A stretch of DNA of 64,000 nt, taken from the NCBI GenBank assembly GCA_001600175.1, contig BCJC01000003.1, positions 1,736,001-1,800,000 on the forward strand, read 5' to 3'. This document shows, in pieces, positions 11,889 through 23,385 of the stretch. Source of the DNA: Erythrobasidium yunnanense. Its lineage: Eukaryota; Basidiomycota; Cystobasidiomycetes; Erythrobasidiales; Erythrobasidiaceae. The notes under the pieces were generated by a model that saw nothing but the letters and a program-made list of their open reading frames with translations, was not told the origin of the DNA and did not search any database. The stretch's first letter is position 1; each line of letters begins with the position of its first letter. The position numbers were made by a program, and so were the translations under genes.

Positions 11889-13118
11889 TTAGTCAACAGG
11901 GTCCCAATCACCGAACTGGAACTGGGTGTTCGCCATACTGTAAACCAATCCGTTAGCCTGATGATGTAGCAATATGATGATTGGTTTGGACATACTTCAC
12001 CAACTCCCAGCACTCAGCTGGAGCATAATTTCTGGTCGGTATATCCTCCTCTGCTCCGCATGCGCCGGCAACAAATAGCACTGGAGCCCAGTGGTCATCT
12101 GTGCCATGCGCATCGCGGTATAGTGGGTGGCGCATGAGCCGCATGACAGCTGAGCGAAGAGCAGGGCCCTGTACATTATAAAAATCAGCCGACATCCCGA
12201 TAATCTCCAATATCAAGACCACGCATACTGTGTTCTTGGTCAGGGCATCCTCGGCGATTGTTCGGAAGTCCAGCGCAAACTCGGCCGGGGGTGTGTCTTG
12301 TGCGAAGTTGTCACGGTGCAGAACGATCTGAGTATAGGGAGATTAGCCCTCAGCTGCCAGACCTGCAATGCTGATCTTGTCACTCACGTTCGACCCTAAT
12401 CACAGTACTGTGAGTCAGCTCTGCTTCAACCACGATATACATATCCACTCACATTTATTTCTGTACAGGTTATGTACTGTTCCTCCAGTGCCGATGATGA
12501 GAACATTTTCGTACCGCAGCTCACGGATGGCAGATCCGATGTCGACCAGCTTCCAAGGATCGTAGTAGGCATTGGTGGAAATGAGCGTACAGGGGATGAC
12601 AGGGCCTTTGTCTCCGAACATCCAGCGCATAACGAGGAAAGTGTCATGAACCCATTCAACATCCGGGTTAAGCTTTGACGGGATGCCTTTGGCAGCGAGG
12701 AGGGATTGAACTCGTTTCGCTAGATTTACGTCGACTGGGATTTGAAGGTCGGTGTATTTCTGAGGGTCCACCCATCCGACAGGCTGTTTCTTCGGGGTGG
12801 TGGGATTGGCAGCAATCTAGTCACACGTTGACGAGTCAGTATGAGAGCGGTGACCCTTGCAGAACGTAGCCTGACCTCGAAACCTTCTCCCGTGCACTCC
12901 CAGTGGGCACCCATCCAGACAATGCCCTTGACACCTCGTCTCTTAGCTTCTTGTCCGACTTGCCGCCAGAAGAAGCCAGGAGCAGAATCTTCTCCCAGCA
13001 TCATCGTGCCTTTTCCACAGAACACATCAGCCCTGGAAAGTGACATTTTGGAATTCGGGTATAGCTCACTGCCGTGGCTCATGAAGAAGCATGGGGTAGG
13101 GTGGTCAGTCTTAGGCAT
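11889..13118 (-). CDS. LigB-type extradiol (DOPA 4,5-) dioxygenase
   Basis: The frame starts at 13118 with MPKTDHPTPCFFMSHGSELY. It continues GIVWMGAHWECTGEG, VGWVDPQKYTDLQIPVDVN, LVMRWMFGDKGPVIPCTLIS, VLIIGTGGTVHNLYRN and DDHWAPVLFVAGACGAEED, and ends NTQFQFGDWDPVD. These are the landmarks of class III extradiol ring-cleaving dioxygenases of the plant/fungal DODA group. The His in SHG, AHWE and the late DDHW are the expected metal-binding and catalytic positions. Enzymes of this group open catecholic rings, for example DOPA. Several introns interrupt the gene. It converges with the transcription factor with only about 70 bases between stops. Together with the hydroxylase at 3.5-5.3 kb it would supply hydroxylation and ring-cleavage steps; that link is inference. 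Confidence 0.9.
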
Positions 13119-13335
13119 GTTGGTGATCCTTGTTCAAAGTAGTGTACTATAGATTGAACTCAGCTGAGGAGGGCCGAAGCTGTTCAGATCTTGCTCTACT
13201 GCAGCGATTTGCCCCTCGGGCCCCATTTGTGGCACCCGAAGTTTGTCCTCTGTACTTTCCGCGGTAGATCTTGAGGAGGACGACAGACAACCATCTCATC
13301 CTATACCACGTCAACTCGTACCCTTCGTCTGCACT
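13119..13335. promoter_or_regulatory. Divergent promoter of the dioxygenase and a small gene
   Basis: 217 non-coding bases lie between two divergent ATG codons. No repeat or operator-like palindrome was clear by eye. Confidence 0.35.
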
Positions 13336-13832
13336 ATGGCCGCTTTACAAGCCCAAACTATTGCAAAACCAGTCTCAAATCTTGTTGGGACCCTCAAGCT
13401 CAGGACCGATAGAGAGCTCATCGATGCCCACTCTGCGCATACACAGCATTCGGGAAACTCCCAAGCAGAGAGAGAATTCAGGGAGAGACCGGTTCAGACA
13501 CCTGAAAACTGGCCTACAACGAGAGGTGTTCCCGAATACAGGCCCCTCAACCCTCATCAGGACTTTGCATCAAGGTAAGGAAGACATTGTAATCTCATTG
13601 GGGCTGTAGCTTATAAGATGATCTGCTCAGACCCTTCGGACAGAACGGGCCAGAACAAGTGTTCGTTACCTTGATGTTGGGAGGAGTATGGGTGCAGGGC
13701 GTCATCCGGACAGGCGTAAGTTGGTCCATTGCTCTTTTGCCTGGTTTCCATGCTGAGCTTGTCTGGTAGTGGAAATGGTTGGGCTCCCCTGGCCACAAGT
13801 ATCTCAAGTACGATGTCGGAGGCATGTTCTGA
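13336..13832 (+). CDS. Small protein of 128 residues, unknown
   Basis: Exons 13336-13574, 13631-13715 and 13770-13832 join in frame through introns GTAAGG...CTCAG and GTAAGT...GGTAG. The N-terminal 80 residues are polar (MAALQAQTIAKPVSNLVGTL..., ending NPHQDFASR). The C-terminal 45 residues carry a hydrophobic stretch (VFVTLMLGGVWVQGVI) followed by WKWLGSPGHKYLKYDVGGMF, so a single membrane helix or membrane-associated segment is possible. I do not recognise it. Consensus splice sites at both introns and a frame that stays open through all three exons support a real gene. It shares a promoter with the dioxygenase, so co-regulation is possible but unproven. Confidence 0.55.
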
Positions 13833-14069
13833 GTGCTTTTGACACATGTGTACGACCATTCTCTGGAGCTCACTAGGTGACCTTAGAGACTCTGTTGTAT
13901 ATGCCTATGGCTCTCCTAAAGCCCGCAATCGTCATTCGCTGTTAAAGCCAGGTTCTGACAAGCCTGATCAAACGTCAAGCTTGCATATCCAGGAGTATCA
14001 GATATCAATATTGAATTTCCAACACAATGACATCAGCAGATGAAGTACAGTACAGCTCATTGCCCGTTC

Positions 14070-15842
14070 TCAAGCCGATGACGATCTTCTGAAGATACTG
14101 TAGGCTGTGAAGCCACCTCCCAAAACTACGCTTCCCAGCACGATCGACAGAGACAAGAACAGCCCTTGCAAGAAGAAGACTCGTCGAATGATGTTGGAGT
14201 GCGGTTTGAGCTTGAGCGCCAAACGTTTGACGTAGTTGGGCAGGATCTGCTCTTTGAGGGCAGAGATCTGCCACTGCGCAAATGGCGGGAAGATGTCCTG
14301 AGCTTTCGATGATATCGGCCTATCCACTGTGATCACTCGCTCGAAGTACTCGGCAGGCCAGCGGAGGGATGTTGACTGCTCAGGCGAGAGCGCAGGAGGG
14401 TGGATACCCGCTATATAATTCATTTATTAGCTGACTGCGTCGAAGCTGATGGCGGCTTCAAGAACTTACCGAGGTACTCGATGGGTAGATCGTTGGCAAG
14501 GAAGACAGGCGGAGCTAGTTCGGTCGCGAAATAGTCCAGCTCGAGCTGATCAGCAAAGACTACGAGCATATGCCCCAGACTTCACGAATCAACTGAATCA
14601 GCTGGATGTCTTCTTCACGGACAGCAACGCCAAGGGCTCACCGATCCCTAATTGTATTGAGCGCTTCCTCGGTCGAGGTGACCGGGACGATGGGCAGTAT
14701 AGGTCGCTCCAGGTTGACATCCAGAAGGGAAGAGGTAGTGGAGACCTTCTCAAGAATGGTATTTTCGCCAGTCTTGACATTACCAACAACTACCTTTCCT
14801 TCAGATTCCTTGAGATCGGAAGTGCCTGCAGAGCCTTGACTTTGCTGGCCGAACTCCTTGGTCGCCTGCACCAGATGCTTGACTAGATCATCGTGGCGCT
14901 CTTCGTGTACGCATACGAACGATACGGCACCTAGCCCTTTGCCAGCATCCGAGAAGAACTTGGACCGTGCAAGCAGCTTGGCGATCCTAGCGATATCATC
15001 TTTGGGAGCTGTCTTTGAGACGAAGGCGATGTTCTGTCGTTCTTGCGAGGCGCTTTTGGGAAGGAAGTGAAGCACAGCTGAGGAACGGTGCCCAGTTTCT
15101 GCGACTTGCTGGCGAAGTTTAGCATTCTTCGAGGTCGTAAACATGACATCGAAGGTGTCGGAGAGACCGGCTCTCAGGTTTGACTCGCTTGCTAGACGCA
15201 TCGGGTAGGCGGAACGATCCAATGCTGGGTAGACGTGCGCCTCAATTGCTCTCAAGCACGCAGCGGCTGGCTCGGGAAGCTAGTAGCGGAGCAGCACAAC
15301 GTCAGATCTTCACTCACCTGCAAGTAAATAGAGCGACTGCAGCTCACCAAGACAAGGGTCACATTTCCAGCTGCGATAGCTGCACTTAGCGGAGACAAGG
15401 TGCTTTCCAGGGGAGCTACCGCAGCAACATTAGCCTATGTGGAGTCAGAGATGAATGCTGTAGATGCACCTGAGATATCGCCTAAAATGAAAGCACGGCC
15501 GTATGGAGTCTTGATATTACCAGATTTCCGGAGAGTCGCAACCCTCTTGGTCAAGCTTGTGAATTCCGTGTCGACGAATTGCAGATGAAGCTGGCGAAGG
15601 ACCAGAGAAACTTCGAGCTCGGCCTCGAACTTGGATTTGCCTGTATCCTGCTCGACTGCTTCAACGAACTTCTCCCGATTCTCGCTTACACCGTCTGTTC
15701 GGTGCGTCAGCATGTGCACCGTGAATATTATTCTAGCTGATCACTCACTGTATAAGGCCAGCAGCTGTCGTTGCCGATACCGGAAGTAGAGAGCCCGGCG
15801 GTCAACTGCAGTCTCGCGTAGACCTTTGAGTGCTGTATCCAT
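14070..15842 (-). CDS. Membrane-anchored aldehyde-dehydrogenase-fold protein, probably catalytically dead
   Basis: The start is ATG at 15842 (MDTALKGLRETAVDRRALYF). It continues NGVSENREKFVEAVEQDTGK, the N-terminal region of ALDH3-type (fatty) aldehyde dehydrogenases, and later RPILPIVPVTSTEEALNTI aligns with the family's GPILPIV block. The C-terminus has a membrane helix (FFLQGLFLSLSIVLGSVVLG) like tail-anchored fatty aldehyde dehydrogenases. The catalytic landmarks are missing. The region of GQTCIAPDYVL reads DAGKGLGAVSFVCVHE, without the nucleophilic Cys. The ELGGKSP region reads LHFLPKSAS, the EEIFGP region reads LDVNLERP, and the FTGSTxVG cofactor loop reads FTTSKNAK. All of these lie in one uninterrupted frame (14638-15255), so mis-splicing cannot explain them. 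The gene looks maintained, suggesting a non-enzymatic or altered role at a membrane. Confidence 0.82.
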
Positions 15843-16350
15843 GGCTTTTGTTGACGTTGTAGGAGTATGTAGTGCTGACTTGCTGACTGATTTGTGTTGG
15901 TAGCACCGCAAACCTGATTTCGAGAAATGGTAGAAGGGCGGGACCCACCGGGCCCGCAACGGGAAGCGTCTTCTCTGCAGGCAGGCGTCGATAGACTCGA
16001 TACACAGCAGCCTCGCTCGGGTCTAAGATTAAGACAGGACTACAGTACCCAGATATGTACGAAACAGTTTACTTGAAGTCAGCAATATGAGCATACTTCA
16101 GCGAGACCTCCTACTTTTCTGTTTCATCGGTTCATATTATGCTGCCGGGCGTCGAATATGTTAGCTGACTACACTCGAGACCGTTGCCATGCTCGCGCAC
16201 AGTCGCTTTCAGGCTTAGTTCCTACACTCAAGCGCGAGTCTTCTACGACAGCGAGTACTTGGGCTACATATTTATACATCGTACAGCCATTCCACGTTTA
16301 CTCGATACGACGATGGTGTCGCGAGGTTAGAGACAGCTCTTCACCGGCGG
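15843..16350. other. Intergenic region upstream of the ALDH-like gene
   Basis: 508 bases lie between the stop of the Mpv17-family gene and the start of the ALDH-like gene, both on the minus strand. I see no credible coding exon, repeat or RNA gene in it. It should hold the ALDH-like promoter and the Mpv17 terminator. Confidence 0.3.
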
Positions 16351-17823
16351 CTAGGCTGCGACTTTCGGAGCACTAGCTTTTGCGTTTCGGAAGCTTAGGA
16401 AGACCGTCCTGAAACAAGCATATATCAGTAGCCTGCACAGACATTCGAATGCTTTATAACTCACCAAAGGATCCCTAAGCTCGACGAGAATGGAACGCGA
16501 TACCGTAAGGGGAGGTAGCGGAAATTGATGATCTGTACGAATGGCCAGCTTAAATTGCACAATGTCGTAAGCTCTGAGAATCGGGAAGCATACGTATGTT
16601 GACATACATCTGCCAGTTGATGAGTAAGATAGGTAGATAGAGCTTATTGAGACGGTCCGTAACGCCTTCGAGGTCCAGTCCTTCTAGTACAGCCATGGAA
16701 ACAAGGAAGAGCGCCAGACCGAGAGGTGCAAAGAGGAACTGATCTGCAAAGACTCTCTTGAAGAGAGCAGAGACGCTTATCTGCCCGGGTTGTCCTGCAG
16801 CACTTGGCATGGCGACTCTTTGTGGATCCACGATGTGTTTTGAGGGTTTGCTGGCATATTGTTGGCCTTGTTGAGAGTCTCCTCTATCTATGTTCACCCG
16901 GAACCCCTCCTTCTCTGCTTCTTGTCGAAGCTTTTCTGCAAAAGCTGGTCCATCATCGAAGGGTGAAGGCGGGTTTTGGAAGACTTGGGCAGTAGGTCGC
17001 AACGGGAAGCGTAGCTCTAGGAATCTGTTCCACTTCTCTGTTGATATTCATCGAGTTCAGCTGCTGATTGTTTGGTCGAAGAACGCGTAAAGTGCGATAC
17101 TTACCGATCAACGGGCCCAAAGAGAAGCCAAACGTTGCAAAGCGCAAACTCCTCTCGAAATCCCATCCGATGGTGGTCATAGCGGCATCTGAGGTCTACA
17201 AATGGACGCGCTGCATCAACTTCAAAGCTCCTTCTGCGCTTCATGCATGCTAACTGGAGAACGCACCAGCATTGGGATGATTTGCGCCGCTGCATCTCCG
17301 ACTGTGCTGAGTATACAATTCGTGATACTGTAGGAAGAAGTCAACCTAAGGCTCTCTTCGTTCTTGTTGCATCTCGCAGAATCTGCTGGCTCTTTCGCGC
17401 AACTTTGCCTGCGCGACCAGGCAGAGACTCTTGAGCGACCTACCAAAGCGTTATGACGGGTCTTCTCTCAAAGTTTGCAGTATAGAACCGCGTTAGACGT
17501 CTAGCCATCCCTCCGCTGTTCTCTGAATCGGCAAGAGTCGAAGTGCTGGCCTGGCGTTTTTGCTGCTGCTGTTGCTGCTTCTGAGGTACGGCACTCGCTG
17601 CTGATGGCAGAGGCGCTCTTCGCGGGAAAGACGATGGCCCAGAGCTGAGTCGCGTACTGACAGCACTGCTTTTGGCACTCGGCTTCTTCGTGCTGGTCGA
17701 CATTGCTGATGTCGAAAGTCGGGAGGAACAAGCCAAGAAAGCTGAAGAGGGTGCGCGCTGCTGCAATACCGAGCCTAGCTTCATGCACCGACTTGCAGAG
17801 CAGCCAGTGCGACTATATAGCAT
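16351..17823 (-). CDS. Mpv17/PMP22-family membrane protein
   Basis: The first ATG is at 17823 (MLYSRTGCSASRCMKLG), a plausible mitochondrial presequence rich in Ser/Arg/Cys. A low-complexity linker with a Gln run (PQKQQQQQQKRQ) follows. The family core then begins RFYTANFERRPVITLW and CILSTVGDAAAQI. Next are FERSLRFATFGFSLGPLIGK and, after an insert of about 70 residues, ADQFLFAPLGLALFLVSMAV, LYLPILLINWQ and INFRYLPLRYR. These are the four-helix Mpv17/PMP22 signature. The last exon gives TVFLSFRNAKAS near the end, equivalent to the family's terminal YLSY segment. Members sit in the mitochondrial inner or peroxisomal membrane. The central hydrophilic insert (DDGPAFAEKLRQEAEKEGFR) is longer than in human Mpv17. 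At least four introns are present. Confidence 0.88.
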
Positions 17824-18043
17824 GTCGTTACTGGCAAGAGAGAAGTACAAGCTCTCGAAGAAACCGCCACGGACAACATATCGTCATAGGATTGTAAAAC
17901 CAAACAACAAGTACTTACTCGCTGACACTGATTGATCTGTCACTAACAACATAGTGACTGCTCACTGCCTTAGACATGATACTCGCGTAGGGTTTCTGAA
18001 CACAGATGTCTCGGATACTTGGGACCCCGCTAATCGCACTCGA

Positions 18044-20961
18044 TTAGACTGCATGAGGGAAAAGCTCATTATCTGTAGATCCAAACATGTCTGCGAGCGT
18101 TGGGCCGTAACCGCTTTGCGTATAGAAGTGGTTGCCGTCTCCGAAGAGCCATGGTGAAAAGGCGGTAAGGCTTGCCATGCTGTTCGCTTCATCGTCGCCC
18201 GTTTGCAGAAAGATATTGGATGTCTCATCAGAGGGTCCACCGGCCTGCTGCTGCTGCTGCAGGTATGCGAAGCCATCTTGCCCGATGCCAAACTGTGATT
18301 CTTCTGGCGTCGCAGCTCTTGTAGGCATCCGCGACGCAAGGTGAGGGTCCTTAATCTTGGCCTCGACTTTTTGGATGAGATTGGGCAGTAATTCCACGAA
18401 TTTAGGATGAAATCCGCAGATTGCGAACTGCCGTTCGCTGAATTCGCAGGCAGGCTTTAGCAGCTGCGGAGAACGAGTCAGGCACTAGCCTTCCAAGCTA
18501 CCCAGAAGATAAGGACTGACCGATAGATCTGAGTTGGCTTGCCAGCTGGCCGGTTGCTTATATGTCTGAATCGCCAGTACGAAGACGGCTGTAAGAACCG
18601 TATGCAGCGTCCACAGACGGCAGACCGGAGTCGTCTTCTGCAGGCCATCGAGAATACAGAGGATAGACCTAGCAGAGCTGACGCAGATGGACCTGCTCGC
18701 GCTCATCCTGGAAATATAGGGCTGAAAGACTGGATCTGCCAGACATGAGATGATAGCACCAGTGGTATCGAAGAGTGATAGTCGATGTAGAGTGATCATC
18801 CTGGCAGGCGGTCGAGCTTTGTAAGCTGGCCAAGCAGCCTCGAGGCAGTATCAATAGACTCACGTTCCGTAATAGAGCATGTGCACAGTAGCTATCATAC
18901 CGAAGTTTGGACCGTTTGGAGGAGCCTCGCCTGTAGGTCGTGTCTCTGGAGGGAGTGATGCCGCCCACTGCACGAGCCTTGCATCGCATTCGGCCATCTT
19001 TCTGATTCTGTCCTTCTCTGGCAGAGATATGATATTTCTGGAGAATAGTTCAGAGGAGATTCGCGACATCTGCTGAGTAAGAGTTGCAAAGGCTACAAAA
19101 GGCCGGATGTCGAAAGTTGGAGCGACGTCTGGACGGTCGTATACCGAATCGATAGGCACAGAACAGTCTGCATCGTTGATTGCCGAAGGCCTGCCTATTT
19201 CGAAAGAGAGGAGTTTGTCTACTGTATAGAGGCACCACCATATCCTGCCGTCAAGTGGCCCATTGCTTGGATCGTATTGTAGATGTAATCCGAGGCTTTG
19301 AGCTATTCGCACTGCAAGACAAGTATCAGTGCACGCAATTCACAGAGACATTGTTAAGAGCGTGTCCTCACCTGCTTGTCCGGTCAAACTCCAAGCAACT
19401 CCCTCCTTGTTGCGCTACGCTCCAAAATCATCAGTATCAAACGCTTGCTGTCAGGCTTGCGCAGTAGATACGCACCATTCTAAGCGCCCAGATCAGAAGA
19501 ATGTAGCTCTGTACAGCCGTATGGTAGGGTCTAGCGAGCAGACTCGGAATGGCTCGCCATGCGTATCTGAGGTATCGCTCATAGACGTCGCTTAATCTGT
19601 CGTTGCTCTCGACATAGTGAGCACCTATGCTGACTACCAGGTAGAAGAGAGGGGGAGGAGACTCTGGTCCGACAGGTGGGAGGCGTGGAGCCAGAGCCTG
19701 TACTCGAAAAAAGGATCTGACCATGACTTCATCTAGACACGGAAGAAAGGGGTGGGCATGGCGAAAGAAGCTGTCTACGTATCGCGATAGCTGAGGTTCC
19801 GGTGGAAGTATCTCCCAAGGCAGATCCATGCCGTCCCATGTGAATTCTTCCGAGTCAGACACGCCAAAAGGAAAGAAGCCAGCTAGCTTCCTGGACGATG
19901 AATCCTGATCCAGCCATTTGATCAAGGCCTACGATGGAGTTAGCAAAGCAATGTTCAAAAGGCAAACTCTGCAAGATTTACCTGGTTCGCCGCAGCTCCG
20001 ACAAATTTGCGGCGATGCTCGTGGGTATGTAGCAGTCCTTCCTCCTCTGCACGATTCTGTATCGCATTTACAGGAGACGCTTGCTGCTGTCCTGTACTGG
20101 ATGGCGTAAGGCTGGCGAAAGGGTTCGCGCCATACGATGTTGACGCTGTAGGTGGTCCGCTTCCGAGCTGCAACAGCACATTCGCTTGGTTGATGCTCTC
20201 ATCCTGCGTCTTCCATCGGGCGTTGAAGGCCATGCGCGAAGGCGAAAAGCATTAGCCAAGTCTCGACAACTTGCGGAAATGTTTGAATAGGGGCCGGCTC
20301 ACGGGAAGCTGAAACACGTTCTGATCCGAATCGAGTCTCTGGCGCTGCGATGGTCGTTCGGCAGACTCTTTAGGTCGTACAGACGATGGAGGCTTGTTAT
20401 GGGGAGCTGGCTTCTCGCTGTTCATATGGCGACTCAGTCATTGGTGGATATGCTGCTGCCCAGGGAGGCCGGACTTACTGGATGCATTCTTCTTCACCGG
20501 CAGCGACGCAGGGCCCGCAGAGAGGCTTTTGCGTATCACATCGAACTGGTGTAAGACAGAGCGGTACGGCGTGTGAGAAAGATAGAGGAGGACAGATCCG
20601 GGAAGAGAGAGTTGACCATCCGAGCATCAGTGCTTATTCTTACGTGGTTTGGCACCTCTGGCCTATGACCGATCTTATATTTAGAGTGTATGCATACTTT
20701 TTCTTTGCCTGCAGCTATTGTGTTCATAGAGACCGGTCCCCTTAGCCTTGGTCTCGTTCTCTCCATACTTGACGTTGCCTCGCTCCTTGCTGCAAGACCT
20801 CTTACTCACCGATTACAACTAACGTAAAGCCCGCACCGTATCAGTACAGCCAGCCTTTGAACGATGCGACCGTCGCGCACCTTAGCGTCAACCTCGACCT
20901 TTTGGGCTTCGCTTTTACGGGATTTGCTGTTTGGCCAGACGCGCTCGCGGCTTGCAGAACA
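18044..20961 (-). CDS. Zn2Cys6 fungal transcription factor (start codon unresolved)
   Basis: Three exons rebuild the zinc cluster: SCNRCRQRK (split at 20810 by a GTGAGT intron) followed by IRCDTQKPLCGPCVAAGEEE and a final Cys. This is a C-x2-C-x6-C-x6-C-x2-C-x7-C pattern. Downstream is the fungal-specific regulatory domain (WLDQDSSSRKLAGFFPFG, LSRYVDSFFRHAHPFLPCLD, MRIAQSLGLHLQYDPSNGP, DGRIWWCLYTVDKLLSFEIG). The C-terminus is Gln/Gly-rich and ends NELFPHAV. The frame holding the first cysteines is open back to 20961 but has no ATG, so a further 5' exon must exist; the end given is only the limit of the open frame. It is divergent from the PhyH-like gene, whose regulator it may be. Confidence 0.8.
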
Positions 20962-21566
20962 CTAATGTCGCCAGCTAACGGTGATTGTTGATCCTGCCCA
21001 TTCTGCATGCTACAATATTGTCTGGGTCGTGCTCAGCGAGAGGGCGTAAACACCAAAATGCAAACACCAACATCTGGAAATTTTCGCAAGCCTGCAAGAT
21101 ACTTCGTACATGAGCTCATACGCGTGTTAACCTCTCTTGAACTATCATGTCACCATGTGCCTCTGGCAAATATCACAACTACAGGGAGTCCCAGTATAAC
21201 AAACTTTGGCTTCCTGGTCTCGTAAAAACTCCACACCCGCAAAACCGTTTTTATGGACCATACACCACCATTCCTGATACGGGACAACCCTTGACTATGG
21301 ACTTCTTCTATACTATCGTTGTCGAGTCCTTCAGGTCCCAGAATTAGGTCCGGAGACCCACCTTCCTAAAAAATCATTACCAAATCACCCTTGACTAATG
21401 AAGATTTGATGGATAAATGAAGGATTCCGGACGGGAAAGAAGAGGAATCGGAGAAGATGGAAAGATCCTCTTGATTATCCCAAAGAAACAGAAGAAAGAA
21501 TGGATCCCCTCCCATCATATCCTCCTTCTTTTGACATTCTCATCATCAAGTTCTTCTTCCTACATC
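20962..21566. other. Intergenic region, probable promoter of the PhyH-like gene
   Basis: About 600 bases separate the regulator and the dioxygenase. The missing first exon of the regulator should lie here or just upstream. The stretch 21360-21560 is purine-rich on the plus strand and then CT-rich (TCCTCCTTC..., TTCTTCTTCC) directly before the ATG at 21567, as often seen in fungal promoters. No repeat or RNA gene was seen. Confidence 0.35.
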
Positions 21567-22753
21567 ATGCCTGGCCGCCCTGCTACCCAGATTGTCCGTG
21601 AGGTCGAAGCTATCGACTGCCTCGATTTCTCCGGCAAGACAGTCTACAACGACTTCAGAGATGACCTTGTCCGAGATGGATTTGCTGTCATCAAGGGAGC
21701 TATCCCACCTGAGCGCGCTGCAGAGCACGCCAGCAACTTCCACCAATACATGGAGGACTTGTAGGTGGAGGCCCGTCTGCCCAACGCAACATCTCAGGGC
21801 TTACTTAGCATCACACAGCGGCTTTGGATACGATCGAAAGGATCCTTCTACTGTCCGTCAAGAATGCCTTCCCGTCATCAGCGAAAAGGGCATGATCATG
21901 CACTACGGCCTCAGTCACGAAGAGTGGGTTTGGAAAGTAAGATGCGAACCCGGAGTAGTGGGTGCTTTCGAGAAGTAAGCAGTACCCTCTTTGCTGAGTA
22001 TGTATGGATGCTGATCGTCTGCCTGTAGGGTCTACAACACCGAAGACCTCATCGTTTCCTTTGACGTCGTCAACGTACAATGGCCAAACCACAAGGACGC
22101 ACCTGCAAACAAGCCTTGGGCACATCAAGACCAGGATCCTGAGAGACCTGGCTTCCGATGCTTGCAAGGACTGGTCAACTTGATCGAGAACGGACCCGAC
22201 GATGGTGGTCTTGTCGTAATGCGAGGGGCTCACAAGATCTCTCAAGAGTACCATGACACCTTCCGCAGCGAGGAGAGACTCTGGCAATGGACGAACGAGT
22301 ATGTCCAATCTACCCTTTTCATCAGAAAGGGCTTTGCTGACCTAGGTTAACAGATGGTACGGCTACAAGGACACTGGTCTCGCATGGCTCCGCGAGCGCG
22401 GCTACGAATTCGAGAAGGTCAACCTCGGCCCTGGCGATCTCATCGTCTGGGACAGCAGAGTTCCCCACTACAACGTCAAGCCCAAGGGCGACAATGTGCG
22501 AATGGCTGTGTACACCTGCTATGCACCTGCTAGCACGGCCACTCAAGAAGACCTCATCAAGAAGAAGCAAGTCTTCGAGGCTGGAATCGGATCTTCGCAC
22601 TGGCCTCAATGCCTGCAGAGTGTCAAGTGGACAGCTATGCGGGCAGATGGCACACCTTGCCCTGCAAATCGTGATGGTCCAGCTCATCGTCCAGTGCTCA
22701 ACGAGCGGGAATACAAGCTTACCGGTATACCTTACATTACCGCATCTGCATAG
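21567..22753 (+). CDS. Phytanoyl-CoA dioxygenase (PhyH) family Fe(II)/2-oxoglutarate enzyme
   Basis: Four exons (21567-21760, 21819-21974, 22029-22298, 22354-22753) give 339 residues. The core is a double-stranded beta-helix. DDLVRDGFAVIKGAIPPE is the family opening. WAHQDQD supplies the His-x-Asp iron ligands, DGGLVVMRGAHKISQEYH follows, and LGPGDLIVWDSRVPHYN supplies the distal His. An Arg for the 2-oxoglutarate carboxylate is likely in KPKGDNVRMAVYTCY. The protein ends KLTGIPYITASA. Fungal members hydroxylate small molecules in lipid or secondary metabolism; the substrate is unknown. Neighbours are a divergent Zn2Cys6 regulator and a convergent MFS transporter, which together look like a small metabolic module. 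Confidence 0.93.
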
Positions 22754-23385
22754 GAATCGTTCATACCGACTGAAGTACTAGGTCATTGCTAAACCACGAT
22801 AGGGGTTGTTGTCTCGTGTATATCCCCTAGTCGTTTCGCAAGCTATACAATTACATTCACACTACAGCTAGCACTTGCTTCGCCTTTAGTAATTGGCTAA
22901 CCGGAACGCCAAGTAAGCTATGATAGTCGAAGAGATGGGTTGAGACCTCCACAACTTCCTAACATGCGTATGGATTATTCCAGCTCATCTTGGAACAGAT
23001 GTATTTGGCGTATGAAGCTGTCTGCACTTAGCAAGCTAGCGATTTCAATTATGATTTTCCAGGCAGTGTTCTTAAGCTTCATCAGTTAGATGAGGAGTCG
23101 ATGATGCTTTGCATGTCGAAGACTCCGCTAAGATATGGCCTCAAAAAAACCAAACTTTGCGAGAGGTTAGGACTATCTCTTCAGCCTTCCAGACAGCTAC
23201 GATTTTCAACCACAAACCGCGTTGCAGACGTGAAGACTATAAGAAAACTGAAATCGTCATACTACGATACTGAGCATGTACACCTCCTCTGCCTATCTGT
23301 CGAAGACCCAGCCGCCCGACTCCACAAATGACTTTCCGACTTCTATTACCTTTCTCACCTCAGGTAAAGCACGCCAAGCCCTGGC
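22754..23385. other. Convergent intergenic region
   Basis: 632 bases lie between two convergent stop codons. Short open frames here lack family resemblance and splice support. Nothing else was identified. Confidence 0.3.

Noticed and set aside
14638-15255. Loss of ALDH active-site residues explained by a wrong splice model
   Set aside because: All the altered motifs lie within one uninterrupted frame with correct relative spacing, so no intron choice would restore them.
20962-21566. Possible small gene between the Zn2Cys6 regulator and the PhyH-like gene
   Set aside because: Short frames only, with no splice-supported continuation. More likely promoter plus the unresolved first exon of the regulator.
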